A stretch of DNA of 64,000 nucleotides, from NCBI RefSeq assembly GCF_022808815.1, contig NZ_JAKZLC010000003.1:62001-126000 (forward strand), read 5' to 3'. The notes under the pieces were generated by a model. The model worked only from the letters and a program-made list of their open reading frames with translations, was not told the origin of the DNA and ran no database searches. The translations under genes and the position numbers were made by a program. Every line of letters begins with the position of its first letter. Positions within the stretch are counted from its first letter, which is position 1. Origin of the DNA: Geothrix paludis. Lineage in GTDB: Bacteria; Acidobacteriota; Holophagae; Holophagales; Holophagaceae. Below are positions 1 through 9,204 of the stretch, piece by piece.

Positions 1-22
1 CGAAGCCGGGCTCCAGTTCTAG
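1..22 (+). CDS. rplR: 50S ribosomal protein L18, 3' end only
   Basis: Only the last six codons and the TAG stop (20-22) are inside the window. They encode EAGLQF, which matches the usual C-terminus of L18, and rplR is the normal gene before rpsE in the spc operon. The identification rests on this short tail plus gene order. Confidence 0.75.
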
Positions 23-31
23 GGGATCACC

Positions 32-559
32 ATGGCGACTGCAGAGCTCAAGGACAACAAGGAAACCCGCAACAACCCCGAAGCCGGGGAATTCAAGGAC
101 CAGGTCATCTACGTGGGCCGCGTCACCAAGGTGGTGAAGGGGGGCAAGAACTTCTCCTTCTCCGCGCTGGTGGTCGTGGGCGACGGCAACGGTAAGGTCG
201 GCTTCGGTCTCGGCAAGGCCCTGGAAGTGCCCTCCGCGATCAAGAAGGGCATCGAGAGCGCCAAGCGCAACATGATCAAGGTCCCCCTCACCTCGAACGG
301 CAGCCTGCCGCACCCGGTGACGGGCATCTTCGGTTCCGGCAGCGTGCTGCTGAAGCCGGCCCCCGAGGGCACCGGCATCATCGCCGGCGCCGCGGTGCGC
401 GCCATCATGGAGGCCGCCGGCGTCCACAACGTGCTGACGAAGAGCCTGGGCTCCTCCAACCCCCACAACGTGGTTCGCGCCACGTTCGAAGGGCTGAAGG
501 ACCTCATGGATCCCTACACGGTCCTGACCAACCGGGGCCTGGACCAGGCGGAGGTTTAA
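32..559 (+). CDS. rpsE: 30S ribosomal protein S5
   Basis: Ribosomal protein of the small subunit body, involved in decoding fidelity. The 175-residue product has the double-stranded-RNA-binding-like N-terminal domain (about residues 22-88, with the conserved [11 protein letters not shown] stretch) and the C-terminal S5 domain (about 105-165, with [12 protein letters not shown]). There is a short charged N-terminal extension. The ATG at 32 follows an AGGGGAT ribosome-binding sequence 9 bases after the rplR stop. It is part of the spc operon and translationally close to rpmD, with one base between genes. Confidence 0.98.
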   Translation: MATAELKDNKETRNNPEAGEFKDQVIYVGRVTKVVKGGKNFSFSALVVVGDGNGKVGFGLGKALEVPSAIKKGIESAKRNMIKVPLTSNGSLPHPVTGIFGSGSVLLKPAPEGTGIIAGAAVRAIMEAAGVHNVLTKSLGSSNPHNVVRATFEGLKDLMDPYTVLTNRGLDQAEV

Positions 560-560
560 C

Positions 561-758
561 ATGTCGCAGTTCATCGGCAAGCAGGTGGTGCTGACCCTCA
601 AGCGCTCCATCATCTGCACCACTCCCAAGCACCGGGCCTTCATGCAGACCCTCGGTCTGAAGCGCCCCGGCGATACCCGCGAATGCGAATACACCCCCAA
701 CGTCCACGGGATGGTCAAGCTCGTCCCGCATCTCATCGACGTTCAGGTGAAGGGGTAG
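561..758 (+). CDS. rpmD: 50S ribosomal protein L30
   Basis: A 65-residue L30, the usual bacterial size. Conserved features are the basic LKRSIICTTPKHR segment near the N-terminus and the terminal VPHLIDVQV strand. Its ribosome-binding site (GGAGG) lies inside the last codons of rpsE, so translation of the two is probably coupled. It lies between rpsE and rplO, the standard spc operon order. Confidence 0.96.
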   Translation: MSQFIGKQVVLTLKRSIICTTPKHRAFMQTLGLKRPGDTRECEYTPNVHGMVKLVPHLIDVQVKG

Positions 759-761
759 GTC

Positions 762-1223
762 ATGAAGCTCAACGAACTCAAGCCCGCTGAGGGCGCCACC
801 AAGACCCGCAAGCGCCTGGGCCGCGGCAAGGGCTCCGGCCTCGGCAAGACGTCCGGCCGCGGCGAGAAGGGCCAGAAGTCCCGGTCCGGCTATCGCAGCA
901 AGCGCGGTTTCGAGGGCGGCCAGATGCCCCTCGTCCGCCGCCTGCCCAAGCGCGGTTTCACCAACATCTTCGCTCCCGAGACCAAGGAGATCACCCTCAG
1001 CCTCATCTCCATCCACTTCAAGGATGGCGAGACGGTCTGTCTGGATGCCCTGCGGGACAAGAAGCTCGTCAACTCCCGCGTCGAGAAGATCGTGGTGCTG
1101 GCCAGCGGCGAACTCACCACCAAGGTGAACGTCGTGGCCGACCGCATCACCAAGGGCGCCCGTGAAGCCATCCTGGCCAAGGGTGGCACGATCCAGGAGC
1201 CCGTCGCGAAGTCTGCCGAGTAA
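762..1223 (+). CDS. rplO: 50S ribosomal protein L15
   Basis: L15 of 153 residues. The N-terminal half is the glycine- and lysine-rich RNA-binding extension (GRGKGSGLGKTSGRGEKGQ region, about residues 20-40). The C-terminal globular domain carries the GGQMPLVRRLPKRGF segment. It starts 3 bases after the rpmD stop and precedes secY, the conserved spc order. Confidence 0.98.
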   Translation: MKLNELKPAEGATKTRKRLGRGKGSGLGKTSGRGEKGQKSRSGYRSKRGFEGGQMPLVRRLPKRGFTNIFAPETKEITLSLISIHFKDGETVCLDALRDKKLVNSRVEKIVVLASGELTTKVNVVADRITKGAREAILAKGGTIQEPVAKSAE

Positions 1224-1229
1224 CGGCCG

Positions 1230-2585
1230 ATGAACCGCCTCAAGAACCTCTTCGCAATCCCGGAGCTGCGCAAGCGGCTCCTCTTCACCCTCATCCTCCT
1301 GGCCATCTACCGCCTGGGGGTGCACGTCAGCGTGCCGGGGGTGAACGCCGAGAACCTGGCTGCCGCGCTCAAGCGCGGCGGCGGCGGGCTCTTCGACGTC
1401 GTCGACCTGTTCTCCGGTGGTGCGTTCAAGAAGTTCTCGGTCTTCGCCCTCGGCATCGCCCCCTACATCACGGCCAGCATCGTGCTGCAGCTGATGGGGG
1501 CCGTGGTGCCCTACCTGGAGAACCTCCAGAAGAAGGAAGGCGAAGCCGGCCGGCAGAAGATCACCCAGTGGACCCGCTACCTTACCGTGCTCCTGGCCTT
1601 CATCCAGGGCATGGGCATCGCCTCCCTGGCCCAGAGCCAGAATGCGCCGGGCCTCGAGGTGGTGACCAGCGCCATCTCGCCGACCGCCTTCCGCTTCCTG
1701 GCGGCTTTCACGCTGTCCGTGGGCACGATCTTCGTCATGTGGATCGGCGAGCAGATCACCGAGCGGGGCATCGGCAACGGCATCAGCCTGCTGATCTTCG
1801 CCGGCATCGTCGCGGGCCTGCCCCAGGGCCTCACCACCCTGACCGTGATGATCACCCAGTCCCTGAAGAACGCCCCGAACGTCCCGCCCCCGGGCATCTT
1901 CATCCTGCTCATCGGGGCCATGACCGTGGTGCTGCTGGCGGTGGTGCTGGTGGAGAACGCCTACCGGCGCATCCCCATCCACTACGCCCGCCGGGCCGAC
2001 TCGGCCGGCATGTCCAGCCAACGCAGTTCTTACATGCCTTTGAAGGTGAACACCGCCGGCGTGATGCCCGTCATCTTCGCCAGCTCGGTGATCTTCTTCC
2101 CCGCCACCATCGCCCAGTTCACCCGCTGGGAGTGGCTGGCCAAGGCGGCGGCCTACCTCAGCCCCCAGACCCACTTCTGGATCTACACGCCGGTCTTCGT
2201 GGGGGTGACGGTCTTCTTCTCCTTCTTCTACACCAGCATCGTCTTCAACCCCGATGAGACCGCCGAGAACATGAAGCGGTCCGGGGGCTACATCCCGGGC
2301 ATCCGCCCCGGCAAGGAGACCAGCGTCTTCATGGACAGCATCCTGTCCAAGCTGACCTTCGTGGGCGCCATCTACCTGGCCCTGGTCTCCATCGTGCCCC
2401 TGCTCATCACCAACAACATCCAGGGCCTCAACTTCTACTTCGGCGGCACCAGCCTGCTGATCGTGGTGGGCGTGGCCATGGACAGCGCGGCCCAGCTGGA
2501 GAGCCTGCTGGTCATGCGCCGCTACGACGGATTCCTCGAGAAGGGCCGCATCCGCGGTCGTTCCACCCGCAGGGGTGAGGCATGA
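1230..2585 (+). CDS. secY: Preprotein translocase subunit SecY
   Basis: Central channel of the Sec translocon in the inner membrane. The 451-residue protein has the expected ten hydrophobic segments, the family segment PYITASIVLQL (about residues 75-85) and the cytosolic-loop stretches around RRADSAGMSSQRSS and FNPDETAENMKRSGG. It has a conserved Arg-rich C-terminus. It is co-transcribed with ribosomal protein genes, as usual. The start at 1230 has a weak ribosome-binding site. Its TGA overlaps the adk ATG by four bases (ATGA). Confidence 0.98.
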   Translation: MNRLKNLFAIPELRKRLLFTLILLAIYRLGVHVSVPGVNAENLAAALKRGGGGLFDVVDLFSGGAFKKFSVFALGIAPYITASIVLQLMGAVVPYLENLQKKEGEAGRQKITQWTRYLTVLLAFIQGMGIASLAQSQNAPGLEVVTSAISPTAFRFLAAFTLSVGTIFVMWIGEQITERGIGNGISLLIFAGIVAGLPQGLTTLTVMITQSLKNAPNVPPPGIFILLIGAMTVVLLAVVLVENAYRRIPIHYARRADSAGMSSQRSSYMPLKVNTAGVMPVIFASSVIFFPATIAQFTRWEWLAKAAAYLSPQTHFWIYTPVFVGVTVFFSFFYTSIVFNPDETAENMKRSGGYIPGIRPGKETSVFMDSILSKLTFVGAIYLALVSIVPLLITNNIQGLNFYFGGTSLLIVVGVAMDSAAQLESLLVMRRYDGFLEKGRIRGRSTRRGEA

Positions 2586-3241
2586 GTCTGACTGCGAACA
2601 TCCTCCTCGGGGCCCCGGGCTCCGGGAAGGGCACCCAGGCCAAGCGCCTGGTGGAAACATTCTCTTTGACTCACCTCTCAACCGGTGACATTCTGAGAGA
2701 TGCCGTCTCGAAAGGGACGGAGATCGGCCTGAGGGCGAAAGCCATCATGGCCGAGGGAAAACTGGTGGACGACGACACCGTCAACGGCCTTGTCTTCGCG
2801 CGGCTGCTGGACGAGACCTCCGACGTGCTGTTCGACGGCTACCCACGTACCCTTCAGCAAGCTCAAGCCCTGGAAGACTTCCTCTCCTCCAAGGGCATGA
2901 AGACGGGTCACGTGGTGCTGGTCGATGTCCCCCAGGATGTGCTGGAAGCCCGCGTGGTGGGCCGGCGCGTCTGCAGCAACAACGCCTGCGGCGCCATCTA
3001 CCACCTGGAATCCAAGCCTCCCAAGCAGGCCGGTGTCTGCGATGTGTGCGGAAGTCCCCTGAAGCACCGTTCTGACGACACCGCAGAAGCCTTCCGGAGC
3101 CGGATGGGCGAGTTCCACTCGACCTTCCAGCCGCTCCTGGGTTTCTACAAGCATCGGCCGACCTTCCGGAGCGTGGATGGCAATCGCGCCCCGGAGCTGG
3201 TGTTTGATTCGCTGCGTCACGTCTTCGGAGAGCGCGCTTGA
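2582..3241 (+). CDS. adk: Adenylate kinase
   Basis: Catalyses ATP + AMP = 2 ADP in the cytoplasm. The 219-residue product has the P-loop GAPGSGKGT (10-18), the AMP-binding region (STGDILRD), the DGYPRT motif (85-90) and a long LID domain. The LID carries four cysteines (C131, C136, C153, C156) in the zinc-binding arrangement. It overlaps secY by 4 bases and shares the TTGA junction with infA. The gene for methionine aminopeptidase (map), often found next to adk, is absent here. Confidence 0.98.
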   Translation: MSLTANILLGAPGSGKGTQAKRLVETFSLTHLSTGDILRDAVSKGTEIGLRAKAIMAEGKLVDDDTVNGLVFARLLDETSDVLFDGYPRTLQQAQALEDFLSSKGMKTGHVVLVDVPQDVLEARVVGRRVCSNNACGAIYHLESKPPKQAGVCDVCGSPLKHRSDDTAEAFRSRMGEFHSTFQPLLGFYKHRPTFRSVDGNRAPELVFDSLRHVFGERA

Positions 3242-3456
3242 GCAAAGAAGAAGCCATTGAGCTCGAAGCCACAGTGGTCGAGGCCTTGCCCAACGCGGTA
3301 TTCCGGGTCGAACTGGAAAACAAGCACCAGGTGCTGGCGCACATCAGCGGGAAGATGCGCAAGAACTTCATCCGCATCCTCCCCGGTGACCGGGTCCTCG
3401 TCGAGGTCACCCCTTACGACCTGACCCGCGGCCGCATCATCTACCGATTCAAGTAA
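3238..3456 (+). CDS. infA: Translation initiation factor IF-1
   Basis: Small OB-fold factor that binds the ribosomal A site during initiation. The 72-residue product matches family length, with [28 protein letters not shown] in the core. The start is a TTG at 3238 that overlaps the adk stop (TTGA), a four-base coupling. No in-frame ATG gives a full-length product. The ribosome-binding sequence (GGAG) lies in the end of adk. Confidence 0.97.
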   Translation: MSKEEAIELEATVVEALPNAVFRVELENKHQVLAHISGKMRKNFIRILPGDRVLVEVTPYDLTRGRIIYRFK

Positions 3457-3474
3457 ACGACACGAGAGGACACC

Positions 3475-3591
3475 ATGAAAGTTCGGCCCTCCATCAAGAA
3501 GCTGTGCGAGCACTGCAAAGTGGTCCGGCGCGAAGGCATCAACCGGATCATCTGCAAGAAGAACCCCAAGCACAAGCAGCGTCAGGGTTAA
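3475..3591 (+). CDS. rpmJ: 50S ribosomal protein L36
   Basis: A 38-residue protein read directly from the sequence between infA and rpsM. It starts [15 protein letters not shown] and ends in a basic tail. The zinc-ribbon ligands are all present (C11, C14, C27, H33), so this is the zinc-binding form of L36. GAGAGGACACC precedes the ATG at 3475. rpsM follows after a 9-base gap. Confidence 0.97.
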   Translation: MKVRPSIKKLCEHCKVVRREGINRIICKKNPKHKQRQG

Positions 3592-3600
3592 GGAGACACG

Positions 3601-3969
3601 ATGGCACGCATCGCAGGCATTGATCTGCCCATCGGCAAGCGCATCGAGATCGCGCTCACCTACATTTTCGGCATCGGGCGCGCCAAGGCGCACAGCATCC
3701 TGACCCGCGCCAAGGTTGATTTCGGCACGAAGGTGCGCGACCTGACCGAGGACGAGGTCGGCCGCATCCGCCGCGTCATCACCGCCGAGGAGACTGTGGA
3801 GGGCGACCTCCGCAAGAACATCGCCCTCGACATCAAGCGGCTCATGGACATCGGCTGCTACCGCGGCCTGCGCCACCGGAAGGGTCTGCCCGTCCGTGGC
3901 CAGCGCACGCACACCAACGCCCGCACCCGCAAGGGCAAGCGGCGCACCGTGGCCGGCAAGAAGAAGTAA
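3601..3969 (+). CDS. rpsM: 30S ribosomal protein S13
   Basis: S13, in the head of the small subunit, contacts P-site tRNA and the B1 bridges. The 122-residue product begins [10 protein letters not shown] and has the helix-hairpin-helix part near residues 15-60. It ends with the conserved [15 protein letters not shown] segment and a Lys/Arg-rich tail. It is preceded by an AAGGAG ribosome-binding site. First gene of the alpha-operon part of the cluster. Confidence 0.98.
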   Translation: MARIAGIDLPIGKRIEIALTYIFGIGRAKAHSILTRAKVDFGTKVRDLTEDEVGRIRRVITAEETVEGDLRKNIALDIKRLMDIGCYRGLRHRKGLPVRGQRTHTNARTRKGKRRTVAGKKK

Positions 3970-3981
3970 GGCGAGGAGACC

Positions 3982-4389
3982 ATGGCCAAGACTCAGACCC
4001 GGACCGCCGGCAAGAAGGTGGTCAAGAAGAAGGAAAAGAAGAACGTCCCCCACGGCGTGGCTCACGTCCAGGCGTCCTTCAACAACACCATCATCTCCAT
4101 CTCCGATCCGATGGGGAACATGCTCTGCTGGGCTTCCAGCGGCAACCAGAACTTCCGCGGCACGCGCAAGGGCACGCCCTTCGCGGCCCAGGTGGCCGCC
4201 GGCGTCTGCGCCGAGGCCGCCAAGGAGCAGGGCGTCCGCTCGGTGGACGTCCGCGTCAAGGGCCCCGGTGCGGGCCGTGAGAGCGCCATCCGCGCCCTCA
4301 ACGCCGCCGGCATCCAGGTGACCAGCATCCGCGACGTCACCCCCATCCCCCACAACGGCTGCCGGCCGCCCAAGCGGCGCCGGGTTTAA
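3982..4389 (+). CDS. rpsK: 30S ribosomal protein S11
   Basis: S11, platform protein of the small subunit. The 135-residue product has an extended lysine-rich N-terminus, then [13 protein letters not shown] and the conserved [19 protein letters not shown] region. It ends in the typical [15 protein letters not shown] tail. A GAGGAG ribosome-binding site precedes the ATG. It lies between rpsM and rpsD, the conserved order. Confidence 0.98.
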   Translation: MAKTQTRTAGKKVVKKKEKKNVPHGVAHVQASFNNTIISISDPMGNMLCWASSGNQNFRGTRKGTPFAAQVAAGVCAEAAKEQGVRSVDVRVKGPGAGRESAIRALNAAGIQVTSIRDVTPIPHNGCRPPKRRRV

Positions 4390-4404
4390 GAGAGGAGGAG
4401 AGAC

Positions 4405-5037
4405 ATGGCACGTTACACAGACGCCGTTTGCCGCCTCTGCCGCCGCGAGGGCATGAAGCTTTATCTCAAGGGCGAGCGCTGCTTCAAGGAGAAGTGCTCC
4501 TTCGAGACCCGCAAGGGCAAGATCCCCGGCCAGCACGGCGCGGGGAAGATCAAGAAGCCCACCGGCTACGCCCTGCAGCTCCGCGAGAAGCAGAAGGTGA
4601 AGCGCATCTACGGTGTGCTCGAGAAGCAGTTCCGCCACTACTTCGAGAAGGCCGACGCCAAGAAGGGCGTCACCGGCCACAATCTGCTCGGGTTCCTCGA
4701 GAGCCGCCTGGACAACGTGGTCTACCGCCTGGGCTTCGCGCCCAGCCGCACCGCCGCGCGCCAGATGGTCATGCACGGCCACGTGCTGGTCAACGGCAAG
4801 CGGGTGGACATCCCCTCCTACCAGGTGAAGCCTGGCCAGGCGGTGGAGCTGGGCAAGCGCGCCCGCGAGAACGACGGCGTCAAGACCTCCGTCGAGACCT
4901 CCACCGGCCGTGGCATTCCCAAGTGGCTTTCCCTGGACGCCGCCGCCTTCAAGGGCCAGGTGCTCGCCGCGCCGACCCGCGAGGACATCACCCTGGACAT
5001 CAACGAGCAGCTGATCGTTGAACTGTATTCCAAGTAA
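4405..5037 (+). CDS. rpsD: 30S ribosomal protein S4
   Basis: Primary 16S rRNA-binding assembly protein; in many bacteria it also represses the alpha operon. The 210-residue product has an N-terminal zinc motif (C9, C12, C26, C31), so it is the C+ type S4. A central S4 RNA-binding domain follows (about residues 97-160, SRLDNVVYRLGFAPSRTAAR). AGAGGAGGAG precedes the ATG. It sits just before rpoA. Confidence 0.98.
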   Translation: MARYTDAVCRLCRREGMKLYLKGERCFKEKCSFETRKGKIPGQHGAGKIKKPTGYALQLREKQKVKRIYGVLEKQFRHYFEKADAKKGVTGHNLLGFLESRLDNVVYRLGFAPSRTAARQMVMHGHVLVNGKRVDIPSYQVKPGQAVELGKRARENDGVKTSVETSTGRGIPKWLSLDAAAFKGQVLAAPTREDITLDINEQLIVELYSK

Positions 5038-5046
5038 GGGGGCAGG

Positions 5047-6018
5047 ATGCTGAACCTCAGCGATTTCCAGAGGCCGCGATTCGCGGAGGTGACCCCCGGG
5101 TCCCTCACGGACTCCTACGGAGAATTCGTGGCCTACCCCTTCGAGCGTGGCTTCGCCACGACCGTGGGGCACAGCCTCCGCCGGGTGCTGCTCAGCAGCA
5201 TCCAGGGGGCGGCTGTCACCAACGTCCGCATCAAGGGCGTCATGCACGAGTTCACCACCCTTCCGGGCGTCTGGGAGGACATCACCCATGTCCTCCTGAA
5301 CCTCAAGGAAGTGCCGTTCAAGCTGCACAGCCCCGAGCCCCAGACGGTGACCATCTCCGCCAAGGGCGAGGGCACGGTGACCTCGGCCGCCATCCGCTGC
5401 AACCAGAACGTGGAGGTCGTGGATCCCAACATCCACATCGCCACCCTGGGCGAAGAGGGCGAGCTGGAGATCGAGATGGTGGTGCGTCTGGGCCGCGGGT
5501 TCGTGACCGCGGACCACAACCACGACGAGAGCCTGGGCCTGGGCTTCATCCCCATGGATGCCAACCACAGCCCCATCATCCGCGTGAACTACATCGTCGA
5601 ACCCGCCCGCGTGGGCCAGAGCACCGACTACGAGAAGCTCACGCTCCAGGTCTGGACCAACGGCGCCGTCAACCCCAAGGAAGCCGTCTCCGACGCAGCC
5701 CTCATCCTGCGCGACCACTTCCTCGTGTTCGCCCGCCAGGACGAGGACTTCACCGAGATGGAGATGGGCGCCGCCACCCTGGGCGCCGAGGCCGCCAACA
5801 CCTGGCTGGGCAAGTCCGTCGAGGAGCTTGAGCTCTCCGTTCGCGCCAACAACTGCCTCCGCAACGCCAACATCACCACCATCGGCGAGCTGGTCCAGCG
5901 GACCGAGGCTGAACTGATGAAAACCAAGAACTTCGGCAAGAAGTCGCTCCAGGAGATCAAGGACGAGCTCGCTCGTATCGGCCTCTCCCTCGGCATGCGG
6001 CTCGAGCAGGAAGTGTAA
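5047..6018 (+). CDS. rpoA: DNA-directed RNA polymerase subunit alpha
   Basis: Alpha subunit of RNA polymerase, 323 residues. The N-terminal dimerisation domain (about 1-232) has the [21 protein letters not shown] motif split over residues 25-46. The C-terminal domain (about 250-315) binds UP elements and activators and has helix-hairpin-helix repeats ([25 protein letters not shown]). It is co-transcribed with rpsD and rplQ. Confidence 0.99.
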   Translation: MLNLSDFQRPRFAEVTPGSLTDSYGEFVAYPFERGFATTVGHSLRRVLLSSIQGAAVTNVRIKGVMHEFTTLPGVWEDITHVLLNLKEVPFKLHSPEPQTVTISAKGEGTVTSAAIRCNQNVEVVDPNIHIATLGEEGELEIEMVVRLGRGFVTADHNHDESLGLGFIPMDANHSPIIRVNYIVEPARVGQSTDYEKLTLQVWTNGAVNPKEAVSDAALILRDHFLVFARQDEDFTEMEMGAATLGAEAANTWLGKSVEELELSVRANNCLRNANITTIGELVQRTEAELMKTKNFGKKSLQEIKDELARIGLSLGMRLEQEV

Positions 6019-6027
6019 GGAGCCCCC

Positions 6028-6420
6028 ATGCGTCACAACGTTTCCGGCAAGCGCCTGGGCCGCACCACCAACCAGCGCAAGGCCCTCATGAAGAACCTCG
6101 CGACCGCCCTGATCCAGAGCGAGCGCATCGAGACCACCCTGGTGAAGGCCAAGGAGCTTCGCAGCTTCGTGGAGCCCTTCATCACCCTCGCGAAGACCGA
6201 TTCGGTTGCCAACCGCCGCCTGGCGATGGCCCGCCTCGGAAGCAAGGACGCCGTGCAGAAGCTCTTCGGCGCCGACTTCCGCAAGCGGTTCGAGAGCCGT
6301 CCCGGCGGCTACACCCGCATCCTCAAGATGGCCCATCGCCTCGGCGACGCGGCTGACATGGCCCTCATCGAGTTCGTGGACTACACCCTCCCCGAGCCGA
6401 AGGCCGAGGACGCCGAGTAG
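6028..6420 (+). CDS. rplQ: 50S ribosomal protein L17
   Basis: L17, 130 residues, starting MRHNVSGKRLGRTTNQRKAL, the family N-terminus. The fold continues through KELRSFVEPFITLAK and the GGYTRILK motif. AAGGAG precedes the ATG. It is the last gene of the alpha operon and is followed within 15 bases by a 16-bp hairpin. Confidence 0.98.
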   Translation: MRHNVSGKRLGRTTNQRKALMKNLATALIQSERIETTLVKAKELRSFVEPFITLAKTDSVANRRLAMARLGSKDAVQKLFGADFRKRFESRPGGYTRILKMAHRLGDAADMALIEFVDYTLPEPKAEDAE

Positions 6421-6434
6421 GATTCCGCCGCAGC

Positions 6435-6470
6435 CATGGGAACGCCCCGGCCCGCCGGGGCGTTCCCATG
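6435..6470. terminator. Bidirectional hairpin between rplQ and the convergent kinase gene
   Basis: Perfect 16-bp inverted repeat (6435-6450 with 6455-6470) around a 4-base loop, between the convergent stops of rplQ and the minus-strand kinase gene. There is no clear T-run on either side, so termination is inferred from stem strength and position. Confidence 0.8.
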
Positions 6471-6477
6471 TACGGCC

Positions 6478-7935
6478 TCAGCCCACGGTCCAGGTGCCCT
6501 CGCCCTTGTCCTCGGGTTCGTCCTTGAAGTCGGACGTCCGCAGCCGCCGGGCCCGCACCACCGTCACGGTGCAGGGCGCCTGCGCGGCCACCTGGCTGGA
6601 CACGCTTCCCAGGAGCGTCCGCCGCAGGGAGCTGGCGCGGGCGCCGATGACCACGTGATCCACGTGATTGGCGTTCACGTACTGGAGGATGGCCCCCGCC
6701 GGGTCCGGTGACTGCAGGACGTGGAAGCTGATCCGGCCCTCCTCGAGGCCCAGGGGCTCCGCCCAGTGGCGCAGCTCCACGAGCCGCTGCAGGTGGCGGT
6801 TCCGGCCTTCGGCGTCCACCTGCTCGTCCAGGGTGATGCGCCCCAGCTTGAACACGTTCAGGCAGGCCACCCGCGCGCCGGGAAGGGCGGGGAGCATGTG
6901 GGCCACCATGCTGCGCAGGATGCCGGCGATGGGAGCCGCCTCGGGGGAGAGATCGACCGCCACGGCGAGGATCGGCGCATCACCGTCGCTCCGGCTGGGC
7001 GTCTTCCCGCCGGGGAGCACCAGCTCGCGATCGGCGAAGCGGCGCCGGAGCACGGTGGTGAAGGGGTCCTGGCGGAGCTTCTCCGAGCGCGCCGTGAGCT
7101 TCACCTGATCCGGGTGGCGGAGGGCCAGGGCCAGGTGGGCCGCGGTGGGATACCGCCAGGCGGGGTGTACCTCCAGGCAGCGCAGGATGATCTCCTGGAG
7201 CCAGGGTGGGCAGTCCGGGCGGAGCCGGCGGGGCGGCACCGGATCGCGCCAGATCCGCCGCTTCAGGCCGGAGAGGCGCTGAGGATCGCCGAAGGGCCGC
7301 ACGCCCGTGACGAAGAAGTACAGGAGCACGCCCAGCGCGAACTGGTCGCTGCGGGGATCCCGGCGCAGGCCGAGCACCTGCTCCGGCGCCATGTAGGGCG
7401 CCGTGCCGTAGGGCAGGCGGAACTCCTCGCCCATCAGGTCGGGCAGCTCCTCGTGGTGGGAGAGCCCGTAGTCGATGAGCACCATCTCCCCGGTGGGCCG
7501 CGTGAGGAGGTTGGAGGGCTTCACGTCCAGGTGGACCACGTGCTGGTGGTGGAGGTCGTCCAGCGCCGTGGCGATGCGGGCGCCCAGGGCCGCGACCTCT
7601 GGGCAGGCCAGGGGGAGCCGGGTCAGCATGGGCAGGAGGCTGGGACCGGGGATCCGCTCCATCACCAGGTAGGGCTGGAAGCCGGTGGAGCCCGTGGCGA
7701 TGAACCTGGGCACATGCGGGCCCGATAGCCGGGGAAGGATCATCTGCTCCATCTCGAAGCCGACGATGGCGGCGGGATCCGTGCCCTCCGAAAGCACGGG
7801 CGCCTTGACCAGCAGGGGGAAGTCGAACCCGGGATGGGACGCGGCCCAGAGCGAGGCCATGCCGCCCTGGTGGATCCGCTCCCCGACGAGGAAGCCGTCG
7901 AGGTTGGTCCCAGGCGCGATGGCCGTCTGCGGCAT
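6478..7935 (-). CDS. Serine/threonine protein kinase fused to a universal stress protein domain
   Basis: A 485-residue cytoplasmic protein with a Hanks-type kinase domain (about residues 12-275) and a C-terminal UspA-like domain (about 320-480). Kinase elements seen: a glycine loop IHQGGMAS, Lys44 for ATP, HLD in place of HRD at 135-137 with K139 and N142, DYG (155-157) in place of DFG, and APE (183-185). The USP part ends with a G-A-x8-GS-type nucleotide-binding loop (VIGARASSLRRTLLGS). The ATG at 7935 was chosen because it lies one base after the phosphoesterase stop; longer versions run into that gene. No membrane segment is seen. Substrates are unknown. Coupling of signalling and nucleotide sensing is inference. 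Confidence 0.85.
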   Translation of the reverse strand: MPQTAIAPGTNLDGFLVGERIHQGGMASLWAASHPGFDFPLLVKAPVLSEGTDPAAIVGFEMEQMILPRLSGPHVPRFIATGSTGFQPYLVMERIPGPSLLPMLTRLPLACPEVAALGARIATALDDLHHQHVVHLDVKPSNLLTRPTGEMVLIDYGLSHHEELPDLMGEEFRLPYGTAPYMAPEQVLGLRRDPRSDQFALGVLLYFFVTGVRPFGDPQRLSGLKRRIWRDPVPPRRLRPDCPPWLQEIILRCLEVHPAWRYPTAAHLALALRHPDQVKLTARSEKLRQDPFTTVLRRRFADRELVLPGGKTPSRSDGDAPILAVAVDLSPEAAPIAGILRSMVAHMLPALPGARVACLNVFKLGRITLDEQVDAEGRNRHLQRLVELRHWAEPLGLEEGRISFHVLQSPDPAGAILQYVNANHVDHVVIGARASSLRRTLLGSVSSQVAAQAPCTVTVVRARRLRTSDFKDEPEDKGEGTWTVG

Positions 7936-7936
7936 G

Positions 7937-8677
7937 TCAGAGCCCTTTCCGGAGGCGGGCTGCAAGGGCGCGCGGGAGGCCGGCTTGCAGGATGGAGGTC
8001 GCGGCGGCCTGGAGGTCGTAGGCCACCCGGAAATGGGTGAGCTCGGACGAGGCCGTGTCCAGCATGGCGTAGGCCGCCCCCGGGTGGCCATCGCGGGGCT
8101 GGCCCACCGAGCCGATCACGGTCAGCCAGCGGCGGTGGATCGGCAGGGGGATGGGCACGGCGGGGACGGGCTTGAAGGAGACCAACTGCCCCGTGGCGGT
8201 GATGCCGTGCAGGGCGGGAATATGCGTGTGCCCGCAGAAGACCACCTGGGCCCGGCTGGCTTCCAGCGCCCGGCGGGCGTCGCGGCCCTCGCGGATGTAG
8301 AGCCAGGGCGGGTAGGTCTGGGGGCTGGCGTGCACGTAGAGGCGGGGGCCGTCCTCGAAGCGCAGGGGCAGGCTGGCCAGGAACTCGCGCGCCTCCGGGC
8401 CGAGCTGGCCGCGAGTCCAGGCCATGGCGGTCTCGGCGTCGGAGGTCATCGATTCCCGCTCATCGGCCACGGCCTGGTCATGGTTGCCCGCCACCGCGAT
8501 GGCGCCCCGGCTCACCTCGGCCTGGATGCGCTCCACCACGTCGTTCGGCTGGGCGCCGTAGCCCACGTAGTCGCCGAGAAAGACGAGCCGCTCCGCGCCC
8601 CGTGTCCGGGCGTGCTCCAGGCAGGCCTCCAGCGCGAGCCGGTTGGCATGGATATCCGCCAGGAGGGCGATGCGCAT
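7937..8677 (-). CDS. Metallophosphoesterase family protein
   Basis: Calcineurin-like phosphoesterase of the YfcE/MJ0936 type, about 246 residues from the ATG at 8677 (MRIALLADIHAN). Metal-ligand motifs appear in order: DIH (8-10), GDYVGYG, GNHD and GHTHIP. The small size and lack of a signal peptide suggest a cytoplasmic enzyme; the substrate cannot be told from sequence. Two in-frame ATGs at 8713 and 8716 would add 12 or 13 proline-rich residues; no candidate has a good ribosome-binding site. The kinase-USP gene starts one base after its stop, so the pair forms an operon. Confidence 0.88.
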   Translation of the reverse strand: MRIALLADIHANRLALEACLEHARTRGAERLVFLGDYVGYGAQPNDVVERIQAEVSRGAIAVAGNHDQAVADERESMTSDAETAMAWTRGQLGPEAREFLASLPLRFEDGPRLYVHASPQTYPPWLYIREGRDARRALEASRAQVVFCGHTHIPALHGITATGQLVSFKPVPAVPIPLPIHRRWLTVIGSVGQPRDGHPGAAYAMLDTASSELTHFRVAYDLQAAATSILQAGLPRALAARLRKGL

Positions 8678-9204
8678 GGGGGCATCCGGAAGGGGTGGAG
8701 GGTCAGGGACCATCATAGGGGCTTGAGCGCGCCGGAGTCCGGTTCTCTCGCCCCCGCGAACCCATGCCGCGCCGTGGAGGCGCGGAATCTGACAACCCCT
8801 GTCGGCAGGGTCGCGAATGACGCCTTCCCGCGCTCGGCGCGTAACTTGAAGGCGATCACAAGGTCGCTTTAGAGCGGGAGTTGCGGCAAAATTTCCCGCC
8901 CTAAAAAAAATGGGTCTCCGGACATGGACTTGCTTGACCCGGAGGAAAGGAGTGCGTTAGCTAGTGGACAGCCAACCCAATCCAACCTGTTCCGCGGGGC
9001 ATGTCCGCCGCGAACCCATAACGATCCGTCGCATTCGGCCTGGAGCCATCCAGGCGTACTCAGACCACCATCACCGGCTCAGGCCGGCCTCACGAAAGGG
9101 GATTTCGAAAGGTTCCGCACCTGAGCTGCCATCCGGCTCGACCACGAGAAGGACCACTGAACGCCCAGCTTCAACCGAAGGAACATTCAAGGAGGCAACA
9201 CGAC
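8678..9204. other. Intergenic region upstream of the MHS transporter
   Basis: 527 bases between the divergent phosphoesterase and transporter genes. A short dyad (GCGGGA at 8874-8879, TCCCGC at 8894-8899) is followed by an A-run at 8903-8910. A TTGAAG-17-TTAGAG pair around 8846-8874 could be a weak sigma-70 promoter. An open frame at 8924-9124 has no ribosome-binding site of note and no recognisable product, so it is not called. Confidence 0.4.

Noticed and set aside
504-2681. 725-codon minus-strand frame opposite rpmD-secY
   Set aside because: Antisense of certain ribosomal and secY genes, with biased composition and no ribosome-binding site.
3217-6336. 1039-codon open frame on the minus strand across rpsM-rplQ
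   Set aside because: Shadow of the ribosomal genes caused by GC-rich third positions; the protein is low-complexity His/Gly/Ala/Leu/Val and matches nothing.
8924-9124. 66-codon frame upstream of the MHS transporter
   Set aside because: Pro/Ser-rich composition, no conserved motif; more likely leader DNA.
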